Shown here: positions 1-11,589 of the stretch, piece after piece
How the letters are laid out: every line of letters begins with the position of its first letter
Position numbering within the stretch: the first letter of the stretch is position 1
DNA from: Rhizophlyctis rosea
Taxonomy: Eukaryota > Chytridiomycota > Chytridiomycetes > Rhizophlyctidales > Rhizophlyctidaceae
Reading direction: 5' to 3'
DNA length: 64,000 bases
NCBI GenBank assembly: GCA_027596075.1
Contig: JADGJC010000125.1
Coordinates: 1 to 64,000, forward strand
Program-made: the position numbers and the translations under genes
Notes under the pieces: model-generated
Seen by the model: only the letters and a program-made list of their open reading frames with translations
Told to the model about the DNA's origin: nothing
Databases searched by the model: none

Positions 1-29
1 CGTTGTTGGTATGGGTGTGTGTGGTTTAA

Positions 30-50
30 GGGGGGGGGGGGGGGGGGGGG
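30..50. repeat. poly-G tract (G21)
   Basis: An uninterrupted run of 21 G opens a strongly G-rich top strand that continues to about position 380. Long open frames on the C-rich strand here encode only Pro/Ser/Thr-rich low complexity, so I do not call them genes. Homopolymers of this length are prone to length error. Confidence 0.85.
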
Positions 51-469
51 ATTTTAGCAGTTGTATTGGAGCGGGTCCAAGGGGTAATAGGGGGGATAGG
101 AGTGGGGGGAGGGGATGGGAGAGGGGCCGAGGCGATGGAGGGGGGCGAATGGGAGGAGGGCGGAGGGGAGGAATGTGAATCTGGTGTGGTGGTTGTTGAA
201 TAGGAGTGGGGCGGAGGAGGGGGGGATGGGAAGTGGCAGAGGGAAGATGGAAGGTGCGTGGAAGTGGGGATGGATGAGAGGAGGGCGGAGGAGGGGAATG
301 AATGGGAAATAGGAGGCGCACTCAGGAGGGGAGAGGGGCAACCGGTTACGGGAGTGGGGTGCAGGAAAGGAAGCTGGGTATGGGACGGTGATAGGCGAAA
401 AGGCCCAAATACTTGCACAATGCATGCCCCTCCCACAATTTGTTTACTAACAAAACACCAACCCCTCAG

Positions 470-1190
470 GTTCAACACCCTCCTCCACCGCCTAAACACC
501 ACCGTCCAAATCCCCGCCACAAAATCCTGGGACAGCCAAAAAGGCTCCATAACCCTCCAAAACGCAACATTCACCTTTACCTTCCTCCGAGACATCGCTC
601 TCGCACCACAACGTCTCGACGACGCCATAACATCCCACGGCCCTATCGGCGCACTAGTCTTTAATTCAGGCCTATGGGAACAAGTCAGCGCCCAGCCTCA
701 GAATACCAGTTATTTGATACGGTACGCGAAGGGCGTTGCGAGGTTTGCGTTGCATATTGGGGAGAGATTTGGTGTTGGGCCCGCCGACGCATCGACATCA
801 TCAACGCGACATAACATCCACCCAAAACCCCGCCTCTACTTCCGCACAACAACACCCCTCCTCTTCCCCTCCCTCGACACCTGGCGCCAATCCTGGATGT
901 CAAACACAAAAATCACCACCCTAAACGACATCGCAACCCGCATCCTCTCCCTCTCCTCCTTCACAACAATCGACACATCCCCACTCTTCCTCCCCTTCTG
1001 GGAAAGCAAGTTCTATAAATCTGAGGCATGGCATGCGGGGTTCCATTTGGGGAAAAGGATGAATGAGGCGATGCTGGATTTGGTGGTGGAGAGTGTTTGT
1101 GGGCCTAAAGTGGGGTGGGAGGATGTGAGGGTGCTAGGGGGGTTGGGGAGGGAGGAGGTGGGGATGGAGTTTGTAATGAATAAGCCTTGA
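470..1190 (+). CDS. esterase-like protein, 3' exon (SGNH/PC-esterase type, tentative)
   Basis: An acceptor (branch TTTACTAAC, then CCCCTCAG) ends at 469 and an open frame runs from 470 to a TGA at 1188-1190, about 240 codons. Visible features are the block WDSQKGSITLQN, a hydrophobic strand leading to GALVFNSGLWE (resembling the internal Asn block of SGNH/PC-esterase folds), PRLYFRTTTPLLF, and a C-terminal FHLGKRMNEAMLDLVVE helix. A donor-like GTATGG at 376 could mark the preceding intron, but I see no convincing exon to its left, so the 5' part is either outside the window or unrecognised. The family call rests on overall look rather than an unambiguous catalytic triad; a different acyl-transferase or esterase is possible. 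It is convergent with the CCT1 gene. Confidence 0.45.
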
Positions 1191-1606
1191 TGGAAGGGTG
1201 TTTTGGGGAGATTGGGGGGAGGCTAATGATGATGATGATGATGATGGTTATGATTTATGGATTTGGTTTAATATGTAGGTCTGTGTAGGGCTTGATGCTC
1301 GTCTTCTATGAGTGGGAAATAGCTTTTTACGTTTGGCCGTAATGATATGTGGCCTTAGGATAGTTTAATATACTAATTTTAAGACACTTGAAATCAAGTG
1401 CAAGTGACAATCGTTTGATTTCGTGGGCAACTTGATAGGATCTGGTACGGTAATCGGTCGACGCGGAAATGTGACGTCAATGCGCAGGGAACCACATCCG
1501 TACCCCCGTACACATCAAAGCAATAGAACATTGTCTTAAAATAGTGCATTAAACAATTATTGAAACGGGGGTAAATACACATTCTTTGGCAATATCACTC
1601 ATCCAA
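1191..1606. other. convergent 3' intergenic region
   Basis: This is the 3'-to-3' gap between the esterase-like gene and CCT1. It contains a short ATG/GAT trinucleotide run near 1225-1245 and no credible gene. The 62-codon open frame on the minus strand (1394-1582) has no coding features. Confidence 0.6.
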
Positions 1607-3833
1607 TCAGTGACCGTGAGGGTCACGGTCCTCCTGTTGTGGGGGGTCGATCTTGATCATGTCACTGGAAGAAACATACATCATTAGGTTGGTGAAGGGA
1701 AGAAGCAACAGGAAAGACGGCAAGACACTCACTCGATACGTAAAAGGGCAATAGCAGCCTCCGTGGCGGCCTTCAAAGACTTGATCTTCGACATGGCGGG
1801 CTCCAACACACCGGCCTTCATGTTATTCCGGACGACGCCCTTGATGAGGTCGAGACCGGACCTGTGGCGAAAGCCGTTAGTTCACGCCTTTCGGCCGATA
1901 ACCTGGAATACACGACTGATCCCATACCACTTCAACTCGGCCTTCGCCTTGTCCCCAACAGAGTTCTGCGCGGCATTGTGGTGCGCGCGGAGCTTAGCGA
2001 CCAAATCCGTCGAGTCCTTCGCGGCGTTCACAGCCAAAGTTTTGGGAATGACGAGGAGGGCATTGGCGAATTCTGCGATGGCAAGTTGTTCGCGGGAACC
2101 CTATACACAAAAAGTGTTTAGCAAATTCAAGACATGCCGATAGTCCGCCAACTGCATCCTTACAAGAGTCGTCGCAAAGTTCTCCAAATAAATGGAAAGC
2201 GCAGTCTCCACCGCTCCACCACCAGGCACCACCGATCCACTCTCCAACGTCCTCTTCACCGCACACAAAGAGTCATGAATAGACCGCTCCATCTCGTCCA
2301 ACATGAAGTCGTTCGCTCCGCGCAAGATGATGGAAGCGGCGGATTGAACCTTGGTGCCCTTGACGAGGATGCATTCGTCGTCGGATATCCGCTCTTGGAC
2401 AACTTCTTCCGCTTGACCGAGGTATGCCGCTTCGAAAGTTTCCTCGCCTTCCAAGTTTGCCAGGGTGGAGACCAGGGTGGCTATTATCGGAGCGGGTGAA
2501 TATGACAGCGGTCAAGCAAGAGATCGTTGACTGGGGCACCAACCTCCCGTCGCCTTCGCAATCCTCTTCAAGTCATCCTTCTTGCAACGCCTCACCGCCA
2601 TGGCGCCCGCCTCAACGAAAAGCTTCAAGCAAAGGTCATCGATGCCCTTAGTGGTCAAGATGACGTTGGCTCCAGTGTCGAGAATCTTCTTGATCCGCTC
2701 CGTTGTGATTTCGATTTCTCTGTTGATTGGTATGAAATCCATCCATCTGCGCAAATGCAAGAACGCAGCAGCACGTACCTCCGCCTAATGGCCTCAAGTT
2801 GATCGGGGTCGTCAATGACGATGTTTACACCCAAATGCATGCGTGCCTTCTGTAGGTTGATGTCCAAACATGCGATCTTTGCATTTGTGACCTTGGTCTT
2901 GATCGCTGGTAGTGATATGAGCATTTTCATACAAATCTGGGTATCTGGGAAAAAAACGATTTTCGAAAAACAAACCTTGAGCAGCTACTGTACAGTTCAA
3001 CGCGTATCCCTTTACCAACGTACTTTCCCGGACTCCCTTGCCGTGCGCCTTCAAAATGTTGACAGCCTTTACTGGGCATTTGATTTCACCCTTGCTGTTG
3101 GTGGATTTAACTGCGAGCATTGCGTCCACAACCATGTCGGCGAAGAATTGGTCATCCCTGGATATATTGTTATGGATGATTGCGTAGATCATAATTACGC
3201 AGTCCTGCACTTACGATCCGATAATCTTCGAAGACATGCTCGTTTTGGCAACATTGATCAACGGTTCCCGTCCCAAAGAGTCCACCTTTGTCGTCATTTG
3301 GTCCACAATGAATTTCACAGCCTCCTTGCTCGCCAACCGGTAACCCGTAATGATCGTTGTTGGGTGGATTTTGTTCTTGACGAGCTCGTTGGCCCGTCGG
3401 AGAAGCTCGGATGCGATGATGACGACCGATGTTGTCCCATCTCCAACCTCCTTATCCTGTTGTTGTGCAAGTTCGACAAGAACGCGTCCAGCGGGGTGCT
3501 CGACTTCCAAAAGTTGCAGGATTGTGGCACCGTCGTTTGAGATAGTTACGTCCTGTAGGAAGACGTTGAGTGGCAAAACCATTATATTTACTCGGACGCG
3601 TCCAGCTCACCCCAATATCGTCCACAAGCATTTTGTCCAACCCAACCGGTCCCAAAGAGCTCTTGACAATGTTGGCGATCGACAGCGCGGCCAATACTAG
3701 AAGGGAGAGTATCAGCACGTTTTGCAGTCAACACGATCTGTCCCGCGGCGGCAAACATACCGTTCTGAGCACGAACGTCCTTCCCGGATGTTCGCTGGCC
3801 ACCGATGGCCAAAGCATTTGACTTTCCGGACAT
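1607..3833 (-). CDS. CCT1: T-complex protein 1 subunit alpha (CCT1), 10 exons
   Basis: This encodes the alpha subunit of the eukaryotic cytosolic chaperonin CCT/TRiC, which folds actin, tubulin and WD40 proteins using ATP. I assembled ten exons: 3833-3761, 3696-3611, 3552-3215, 3157-2976, 2905-2779, 2719-2544, 2480-2164, 2100-1928, 1861-1733 and 1664-1607. All junctions are GT-AG and in phase, giving 552 residues, the usual length. Diagnostic motifs are VKSSLGPVGLDKMLVDDIG, the ATP-site block ISNDGATILQLL, VGDGTTSVVIIASELL, and VVPGGGAVETALSIYLENFA. The C-terminus ends in an acidic/His tail (DPHGH) as in other CCT1 proteins. The first exon begins MSGKSNALAIGG. The gene is divergent from the carrier gene, with 446 bases between the start codons. 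Identification is secure; no damage is seen. Confidence 0.96.
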
Positions 3834-4279
3834 GATAGAGCGCGTATGTGAGGTATCAGCAGTAGATCGGTATAGGGTTGAGACAGCGAAGTCACTGGAA
3901 TAATGTGATCTAGTAGAAGTGGGATGATAGTATCCAAACTATTCGCGATCTAGTGGGGGAGAAGTGTGGGAATAATGGGTTGGTGGTCGCTCAACTGCTC
4001 GTTGCTCAACCCGACCATAAATTGGGACGCCTCATAGTGGGCCCATCCCACCCAAGCATTTGCTCACTTGCGAGTTGGAATGTTTCCAGGGCTTGCAAAT
4101 CAAGCCTCCAAGCCACGCCGCATTGAAGTTGAGTCCAGGCACGCCGGACATTTCATGTTGACGCATCCAGTTGCACAGGTGTCAGGAATTTTGGCAGGAA
4201 GGGAATCCCTTTGTTGACTTTGCCCGAAAAGTTCCCATCGCTATCCGCCTTTCACACCAAGTTTCATCCACCTGCCACA
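3834..4279. promoter_or_regulatory. shared divergent promoter region (CCT1 / carrier)
   Basis: These 446 bases separate the start codons of two divergent genes and must hold both 5' UTRs and promoters. I see no clear TATA box. CCAAT-like and GC-rich words occur but none is decisive. Confidence 0.45.
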
Positions 4280-5871
4280 ATGAGCGAGAAGGACCAACTA
4301 CTATTCCAACTAAGTCCTCTCGCTTCCGCAGTAACACTGCAACAGAGCGGCATCCCTGTGCAAGACACCATCCCTTATTTCCCTGACTCGGACTTGGGGG
4401 AAGATGACGGCCCAACAACATACACAGTTCGGGAATTCGGTATGAATGTTTGTGTTTGACAGCTGGCGCACTAGTCGAGACTCACCTCCATCTTCGCATA
4501 GCTGTTTACGCGCTAGTAAAATGGCTTGCTGCCGCCGTGGTCGCTCCTTTGGAAGTAGCAAATATTGTCAAGGTTTGTGGACTTACGGTCTCCATTCTAA
4601 AAGGTTGGAAACTGACGACCAGCATCAACAGCAAGTCCAATATCTACCATCCGATTGGTACTTGGGCGGTCAGGCGACCACCGAGACTGGTAACGATCAC
4701 GCGGACGGAGATACGCATCAGGAACACCGGGCAGAGGTATGGACTTTCCTTATCAGTTATTTTGTCCTTGATATGACTAAGTTTTTGCAGTAGGACTTCG
4801 ACTCTGATTTTGAGGACGTGGACCCATATCACTTCACGCATGATGAGCCGTCCCATAAGAATGATCTATCAAGCAAACCATCAACGACGGCGGATGCTTC
4901 GGGTTACTTAGTTCGCACAGAATACGATGATGATGCGACCAGGCCACCCTATCAGTTGCCAGACTTGGATGGGTCGACTTGGACTACGATGGGAGAAATT
5001 TGGCGTTTGGAGGGCTTTACGGCACTTTGGAAAGGTTTGTGGCCTGCATTAAGTCCCTTTTTCTGTCATCATGCAAGAGGCTCATGCAATCTTGACAACA
5101 GGACAAACCGCGGGCTGGCTCCACGACGTAAGCGAAAACATGATCCACCCCACAATAGAAGGAACCCTAATAGACACCGGCCTCGACCCCGAACACCTCT
5201 CAACCTACGTCGCCAGCCAAACCCTCGTCGGATTCTTCCTCAGCCCCCTCGACCTAGTCCGAACCCGCCTAATAGTCCAAACAATCCACCCCTACCACAA
5301 AAAATACCACGGCACATACCACGCCCTCCGCACCATAATCGACGAAGAAGGATTCACGTCCCTCTACTTTGGTCGGCATTTTGTTCCGACGGTACTGTAT
5401 TATGCGGTTGAGAGTTTTTTCAAAGTTGCGAGCAGCGCGATTATTGAGGGGGTTTTTGGTGTTTCGGGTGAACATCAGCCTGTTGCGTACCTTCTTTGTG
5501 AATTGGCACTTAATGCTGTCGAATTGGGCGTAACACTGCCCCTTGAAACCGTCCGGCGTAGATTACAATGCCAAATCATCACCAAAACACCCGACGAGAA
5601 GAACTTTGAAACGTGTGTTGAGAGGAGTCCGATGCCGTATAGGGGCATGTGGGATTGTGTTTGGAGGATGTGTACGGAGGAGGGGGGGCGGAGGTCGAGG
5701 AGGGGGAGGAGGGGGAAGGGGAAGGCGGGGAAGGGGAAGACGGGGTGGTGGGATTCGTGGGGGTTGAGGAGTTTGTATAAGGGGTTTGGAATGAGGTTGA
5801 CGGCTCAGGCTGTGGTGGTGGTGTTGAATGCTGTTGTGAATGGGTTGGAGATTATTGAGGAGGATGAATAG
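4280..5871 (+). CDS. mitochondrial carrier-family protein, Ugo1/SLC25A46-like
   Basis: Five exons (4280-4439, 4463-4572, 4632-4736, 4794-5034, 5102-5871) join in phase to 461 residues. The C-terminal half has carrier-family repeats with degenerate signatures: SPLDLVRTRLIVQT and LPLETVRRRLQCQ, each followed by the usual helix and a Y/F-G-type block (SLYFGRH, SLYKGFG). The N-terminal third (HLRIAVYALVKWLAAAV, VQYLPSD, and an acidic EDFDSDFEDVD linker) resembles Ugo1-type outer-membrane carriers, which work in mitochondrial fusion and lipid organisation rather than solute exchange. The start is the first ATG (MSEKDQLLF) after the divergent promoter. An oddity is a Gly/Arg/Lys-rich insert near residue 410 (RRSRRGRRGKGKAGKGK) before the last helix. 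A plain solute carrier is the alternative; the Ugo1-like call is inference from the atypical motifs. Confidence 0.8.
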
Positions 5872-6353
5872 AGTTTTTCTTTGGTTCAAGACCATGTCAC
5901 TTTGAAGGTGCTGGCCTATGTCAGCTGCAATGACTTCGTACTGTATTGTGAAGATATATGCCTAATTTGTGCAATCATCTCTTGTTGTGAAGACATGTCA
6001 TGCCCAATTGGAAGTCCTGAAAGTTGAAACTCACCATCGGCCACAGCATAATATTTGCCCGAAGGGAAGAACGTGCAGTGTGTGACGATCATGGCCAATG
6101 ACCAGATTGAATGCCATATGACATAAACTGAACTGCTGTGATGAGGCATACCAACATTCACAAGAAAAACGTAAGCCCAAGCGGAAGCTGCTACAGTGAA
6201 AACGAGGAGGTGCCCTAAATCAATATTCACAATAAGGCTACAAAGAACAAAACGAGACCCTTCCGCCCAACCCACACCCCCCAAGGTCGGCACAAAAGAA
6301 CCCCTCTTCGCCCATCCAACCCAACAATACAGCTAAAGCTAAACTAAATCAGC
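5872..6353. other. convergent intergenic region
   Basis: This lies between the 3' ends of the carrier gene and RPL10. A 125-codon minus-strand open frame (5916-6293) includes two hydrophobic stretches (LLVFTVAASAWAYVFLV and YVIWHSIWSLAMIV), but it lies immediately beyond the RPL10 stop and I do not recognise it. I leave it unannotated as a gene. Confidence 0.45.
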
Positions 6354-7434
6354 TTAAGCAGCAAGGCGGGTCTCGCGGTCGAAGTAAGCCTGAAGAGGAC
6401 CCTTCTCAGCCAAGTACTTGACGTAGCAACCGTCAGGCTGCAAAAGCCCAGCCTGGCGACGCTCAACATACTCCTCACGAGTGAGCTTAGTGAAACCCCA
6501 CTTGTTAGAGATGATGATCTTTTGGCGACCGGGGAACTTGTACTTGGCACGGCGGAGACCCTCAATGACGACGGCCTTGTTCGAGTCCTTGGTGCGGATG
6601 GACAGAATGACTTGGCCGATGTTGACGCGGGCGACGGTTCCCGCGGGCTTGCCGTAGGCTCCACGCATACCGGTTTGGAGCCTATCGGCTCCGGCGCAGG
6701 ACAACATCTTGTTGATGCGGATGACGTGGAAGGGGTGGACGCGGACACGCATGTGGAAGGAGTCCTTGCCGGAGCTCTTCACGATGTACTTGTTGGCGCA
6801 GATACGGGCAGCCTGAATACATGGGAGCAGGTAAGTTTGATTGTTTACGATATGTTTGGAATATAATGTGATAGAGCTGCACAAGGCAGATTCCATACCT
6901 CAAGAGCCTCGGAAGAGAGTTGTTCGTACTCGTCAGAGACGAGGTGGACGGTGAGAGGGAACTCATCGACACCAGCCTTCTTACGACCAAGATCGTAGAT
7001 GCGGATCTTGGGGTCTGTAAAACAAAAATACCAACGGTCAGAACACCGCAAAAATACCAATCACCCTCATGTCCAAAACCACATTTCCTGCTCCCCGCCA
7101 TGAATCAAACTTCCATCCGTATGCGCCCGTCAAATTCCAACCGAGGTCATTCCATCGCAAGCGCCTGGCCCATGATCCAAACACACCACCAATTTCCACT
7201 GAGCTGCCAAAATAGCTCTTCCTCCCAAATCCCCCCCCCATTCCAACCCCACCGGCCAAAAAGATATGATATGAAGGCGGCACGTACCAGGGACACCACG
7301 GCAGAACCGCGACTTGGGGTACGGCTTGTTCTTGCAGTAACTAAAGGAGAAGAATATAAGAAACCATGATTTGTGATTCGTACAGATTCCAAACAGTGTA
7401 CATACCGGTAGCAACGAGCGGGACGGCGACCCAT
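6354..7434 (-). CDS. RPL10: 60S ribosomal protein L10 (uL16), 4 exons
   Basis: Large-subunit ribosomal protein uL16. Exons 7434-7406, 7340-7288, 7014-6899 and 6812-6354 join in phase to 218 residues. The start [20 protein letters not shown] is essentially the universal N-terminus. Later hallmarks are [48 protein letters not shown], the loop [20 protein letters not shown] that reaches the peptidyl-transferase centre, and [10 protein letters not shown]. The first coding exon is only 29 bases, a common arrangement in fungal ribosomal protein genes, and introns cluster near the 5' end. No damage is visible. Identification is certain. Confidence 0.97.
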
Positions 7435-8988
7435 TTTGTCTCCTATAAAAATTGAGAACGTTCGGTTAGTGTCATGTCGGCAGTCTGACAAAACTATGAC
7501 CAAACCCTCCGACGACCGAACGACCAAATGCAGCATTCCCTTCCGAACCCGCTTCATATATCTTCCAATACAATGGCCCCTAGGCGGTGCGTCAACACCA
7601 AACAGCCTTTCGTTGGCTGTCCCGGTGGAACTTGACCACCTAATCAGCTAACAGACATCGCAATTCCACCACGGAACCGCAGTAAATCGACCACATGCAG
7701 AGACTTGCCGAATCTCTGCACGCCGGCCGCCACCGACTACTACTAAGTATCGCTCCTCCTATGTTCCTGCAGTCGTCCCTTACACCCCTTGCCAACGAAT
7801 ACCCACCTCTGATTCAGTGTAAGTGAATAAAGGAAAATGACAAACAAAGCAGGCCGAACAAGACTTGTGTTGAAAGCTGGCCGGCTTTCTGGTGGTGTGA
7901 TGGCAGAGAGTTGGCGCTCTAGAGCCCTACAAAAAGAAAATTGGCGAATGACAAATGGTGAGTGCGTCGAGTGGTGTGTGGCGTTAAAGTGGCACGGTGA
8001 CCGTACCTTTTAGTTACTAATCAGGGGTTGATTCGAAATTGGGAGGGTCCTGTTGTGTGTTTTTCTGCCGATGGATGGGAAAGGGAATGAGGCAAGTGGG
8101 TTCGGGAAGGGGAGGGGTGGTGTTTTCTTTTTATAGTTTACTGGTTGATGCATTCCGTCTTATGGGTCTCCCGCGTGAAAGTTTATATGACAAATTTTGC
8201 GTTGTAATACATGATCTGAGTGGCTCCGCCTCCTATTCTTATTGCCATCCACCGATTGGTTGGCAGTGAAACAATGCTGGAGCAGAATAGCTCAGAATGT
8301 GTTCGGAGGCGTCAATGGCTTTTTGCCGAGGTATATTTCGTTCTATCATGTGATGCAGTGTCGGATCCATGCCATCCTTCCTTAATCATGGGTTCATGTT
8401 GCTTAGCTTTGCTTACATGAGGACTGGTCCGGGAGGTCGTCCGACGTTTCCGTGCGAACCGCAATCCTGGCCACACTAATATCCCTCTTCATCAAGATGG
8501 CGTAACGTTTGTATCGACGGTTGAGAACAGGAAGGTATCCATTGTATTGTGATGTCAGCCGGGCTTTGAGGGCTCCAGGGAGGCCTCCGGGAAGGCAGCG
8601 AAGCTCGGCATAGCTCGGCATTGACATGTGTGGTGATAGGGCGGTAGTGTTGGATGCATTGCCGCATTTCAGGGCGAGGTTCAGAATAAGGTATTGAAGG
8701 GTATGGAAAGGTTAGGCGCTTGAGCGTGCTATTCAAATTCGATCCTCAGATTCATTCAAGACTCTAATGAGTAGCAGTGCATGGAGGTCAATATGTAAGC
8801 TTTGGACGCAAGCCCGAGTGCGATGTTCTCTAGTGGAGATCTTGGTGGTAGTAGCAAATATTTCAATGAGAGCTTAGAAGATTGAAGCGGAGAAAAGGTT
8901 CCACGTGAACAGCAGTCAGACATGGATTAGTCCGCCCTAAGAGACAGGGAGGTTCCGTTTCAATGTGCGATATTTTTAGTGCGGATTA
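7435..8988. other. gene-poor stretch upstream of RPL10
   Basis: This contains the RPL10 promoter and 5' flank and otherwise nothing I can support. Open frames are short and low in conserved features, and no RNA gene or repeat array was recognised. Confidence 0.5.
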
Positions 8989-9517
8989 TCAAATGGGCAT
9001 CCGGTTACCATCCTGAACCTGGGAGATGGTTACATTTACAGCAACGTAAATGAATTTGGTAATGTCAGCAGGAACCATGAGGAGAGTGCCCTTTCCTTTT
9101 TGACAGCTCATCAGCCTGGAAGGGACTTGTTCGGAGATAGGGTTCAGTATCAGGCAAACTTCAACATTTTTGTTGGGTTCGGAGCGTTTGGGACGGTCCT
9201 TGAAAATTGCAGGAATCCCATGATGCACCGAGTGTGACGACAACCTGTCATGAGTTTAAGTGCTCGTCCAGATTGAATACGGGAACCACGAGCTTATTGA
9301 CGTTCTTTGTAAGAGTGAAATCATCGTTTGTCAATGCATTCTGACAAGCATCATACTATTTTCCATTTGCGGGTCCTTTAGGTGGAGCATCCAAGTCATC
9401 CATCGCAATAATATGTTAGCTTATGTTACCCGTCCATTTGATATCGAAACCGTCCAGATGCGAGATGCAGCCGATGGAAGCGGTTTGTTCATTTGTGTTT
9501 GGAGGAGTGTTGCTCAT
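8989..9517 (-). pseudogene. possible remnant of a small hypothetical gene
   Basis: An ATG at 9517 starts MSNTPPNTNEQTASIGCISH followed by a good donor (GTAACATAAGCTAAC). Downstream segments in other frames look protein-like: LDAPPKGPANGK, FTLTKNVNKLVVPVFNLDEH, and a longer stretch to 8989 with VEVCLILNPISEQVPSRLM and LMVPADITKFIYVAVN. I could not join them with phase-consistent splices without meeting TAG or TGA codons. It is either a decayed gene or chance; family unknown. Confidence 0.22.
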
Positions 9518-10338
9518 GACATGAGGCTGGCAAGACTTTGGTTAGGTGTTACCTACTTGTATTGTGTTAGTAACATTTGGCACCGCATTGATGAGGTAAT
9601 TGGGGAGCATGTCAGTTCATGTTGAAGACCTTCAAGGATGATACGACCTTCGCCTTTGAATGTGTTTCGTGCTCTGATTTCGCAGCCTGGGATGGCACCA
9701 GGAAGGATTGGTCACGGTCAAAATGGACGGGCACATTGACACTCTGCTGTGTGTAAAAGACTGTAGATAGTGCAAAGGTAGATTGGTAGGCAATTGGGCA
9801 TGCAAAGAAAAGAAAGCGGTCTGCGTCGACCAAGAGTAAGAAGAGAGTGAAGATCGTGAGTCTTCAGCTTGAGGGTTGGTATGATTGACGTGTCAAAGGA
9901 TGCCACCCACCAGGACAAACGTTGAATTATTGGACTCATGGCAATAAGCCGGCCGCTGAGGTGACTGATTTCATGGATACGGACTGGAAAGCAAGTGATG
10001 GAGCATGTTGGTTCAGCAAAGCAAAGCACATGAAGTGCGAGGTATGCCATTAAAGCACTATGATGGAAGGGCTCGAGTTTAATACATCCGCTTCCCGAAA
10101 GACATAATAACTTCATCGATCAAAACGCCAACACAACAGGATAAACAACGCCGCAATATACAGTAGTAATAACTTTGCAACTTTTCGTATATTACTGCAA
10201 GATAACAACCAAAGTATTTACAATGATAAGCGCTAACATGCTTGCATGTGCCGCCTTTTGCCAGATTTTGTTTGTGCACAAGAAGGAAGAAGGAGAAGAG
10301 ACGCGGGGGCCATTCGGCTTGAAGTGTGGATAAGTCGC
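9518..10338. other. non-coding stretch 3' of histone H4
   Basis: No gene, RNA or repeat could be supported. Open frames here are short and lack recognisable features. Confidence 0.5.
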
Positions 10339-10851
10339 TTATCCGCCGAAACCGTAAAGGGTGCGGCCTTGGCGCTTGAGGGCGTAGACGACGTCGAGGG
10401 ACGTGACGGTCTTGCGCTTGGCGTGTTCAGTGTAGGTGACGGCATCTGGTGGAAGGAAGAGGAAAAGGGTGAGAAATGCTGAAACCGAAGCAGAGCCCGA
10501 AAGAAAGGGACCGATGGATGGATGGATGGGAGTAAGATACATACCACGGATGACGTTCTCGAGAAAGACCTTGAGGACACCACGGGTCTCTTCGTAGATG
10601 AGACCAGAGATGCGCTTGACACCGCCACGGCGGGCGAGACGGCGGATAGCCGGTTTGGTGATGCCTGTGTGTGAAAGGAGCAGAAACAATGAGTATCAAT
10701 GGTTGAGAAGTCGAGTAGTGAAAGCAGATGACCTTGAGATGAGGGCGTGGGAAAGTGATCACATACCTTGAATGTTGTCACGCAGAATCTTGCGGTGACG
10801 CTTGGCGCCGCCCTTTCCGAGACCCTTGCCACCCTTTCCACGACCGGTCAT
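10339..10851 (-). CDS. H4: histone H4, 3 exons
   Basis: Core nucleosomal histone. Exons 10851-10767, 10664-10545 and 10445-10339 join in phase to exactly 103 residues. The protein begins [20 protein letters not shown] and ends [12 protein letters not shown], with the invariant core [38 protein letters not shown] and [20 protein letters not shown]. The only notable difference from textbook H4 is Thr instead of Ser at position 2. The second intron contains a GGAT tetranucleotide run. No H3 gene sits beside it in this window, although the upstream region has histone-type octamer elements and a second TATA box facing away. Identification is certain. Confidence 0.98.
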
Positions 10852-11000
10852 TGTTGAAGTTGTTGTGTGGTGGTAGAGTAGAGGTAGAGAGTGTAGACTT
10901 GTTCTTGTGCAGTTGTTGTTGCTTGTAGATTGCTGAAGGGTTGTGCGGACTTGTGTTTGGTGGGACGAGAAAAGTAGGGGGGACGCAATGGCCAGTTGTC

Positions 11001-11010
11001 CTTTTATATG
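11001..11010 (-). promoter_or_regulatory. TATA box of histone H4
   Basis: CATATAAAAG on the minus strand lies 150 bases upstream of the H4 ATG, with an inverted CCAAT word (GATTGG) immediately upstream at 11015-11020. Spacing fits a core promoter with a 5' leader of roughly 120 bases. Confidence 0.55.
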
Positions 11011-11125
11011 ATTCCCAATCATATTCGCGACTTGCAATCATCCGCCCTCGCCACTTTCCTAATTTGATCTGGATGATGTTTCACGTGACTGTGGCTGGCC
11101 TCCAATCAATTCCCAAAGCGTGCAT

Positions 11126-11151
11126 ATGCAAATGATGCAAATGATGCAAAA
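11126..11151 (+). promoter_or_regulatory. tandem octamer elements (ATGCAAAT) upstream of histone H4
   Basis: Two perfect ATGCAAAT octamers (11126-11133 and 11135-11142) are followed by ATGCAAAA (11144-11151), spaced exactly 9 bases. Octamer words of this form are established regulatory elements of histone gene promoters. They lie about 275 bases from the H4 start codon. Confidence 0.6.
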
Positions 11152-11187
11152 CGCGCTCCTTCCTATTTGGGACTTGATTGGCTGGCG

Positions 11188-11195
11188 TATATAAA
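11188..11195 (+). promoter_or_regulatory. plus-strand TATA box with no recognised gene downstream
   Basis: TATATAAA lies 37 bases past the last octamer on the side away from H4, the geometry of the second half of a divergent histone promoter. The sequence downstream is minisatellite with no histone gene, so it may be a vestigial or non-coding promoter. Confidence 0.35.
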
Positions 11196-11236
11196 CAGAG
11201 AGGTGTCGGGACTCCCCCCCAGAAAATTCACCAAAC

Positions 11237-11530
11237 AGCTTGGGGTGTGTCCACCCCCTGCTTCGGGTTTTTCGTGTGGTGGCAGCTTGCGGTGTGTCCA
11301 CTGCTTGCTTGGGGTCTCTTTCTTGTTTGCGAGCTTGTGGTGTGTCCACTACTTGCTTTGGGGTCTCTTTTTTGGGTGTGAGCTTGGGGTGTGTCCACCC
11401 CTTGCTTGGTGGAAGGTCTTGTCGCGTCGTAGCTTGTAGTTCGTCCACCGTTTGCTTTCGGCACTTTTGTTTCGATGAAAGCTCAAGGTATGTTGGCTAT
11501 GAGAGCTTGGGTTGTGTTGACTGGGACTTG
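11237..11530. repeat. minisatellite A (47-50 bp period)
   Basis: Five clear tandem units start at AGCTTG-type words at 11237, 11284, 11332, 11381 and 11431. Each reads roughly AGCTTGNGGTGTGTCCAC followed by a CTTGCTT-containing spacer. Two degenerate units follow near 11478 and 11501. Both strands stay open and encode repeated peptides, which I read as a repeat by-product. Confidence 0.85.
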
Positions 11531-11589
11531 ATGATCAATACATGAGGGGGGTTGGGCGTTGCGGGTTGGAGGCGTAACGATGGGAGCTG

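Noticed and set aside
26..628. 200-codon minus-strand Pro/Ser/Thr-rich open frame
   Set aside because: It is the complement of a G-rich low-complexity tract plus the antisense of the esterase-like exon; no domain, splice or promoter support.
2815..3540. 241-codon plus-strand open frame inside the CCT1 locus
   Set aside because: Antisense shadow of the highly conserved CCT1 exons.
5916..6293. 125-codon hydrophobic minus-strand open frame 3' of RPL10
   Set aside because: No start context, no similarity, and a position consistent with 3' UTR sequence of both flanking genes.
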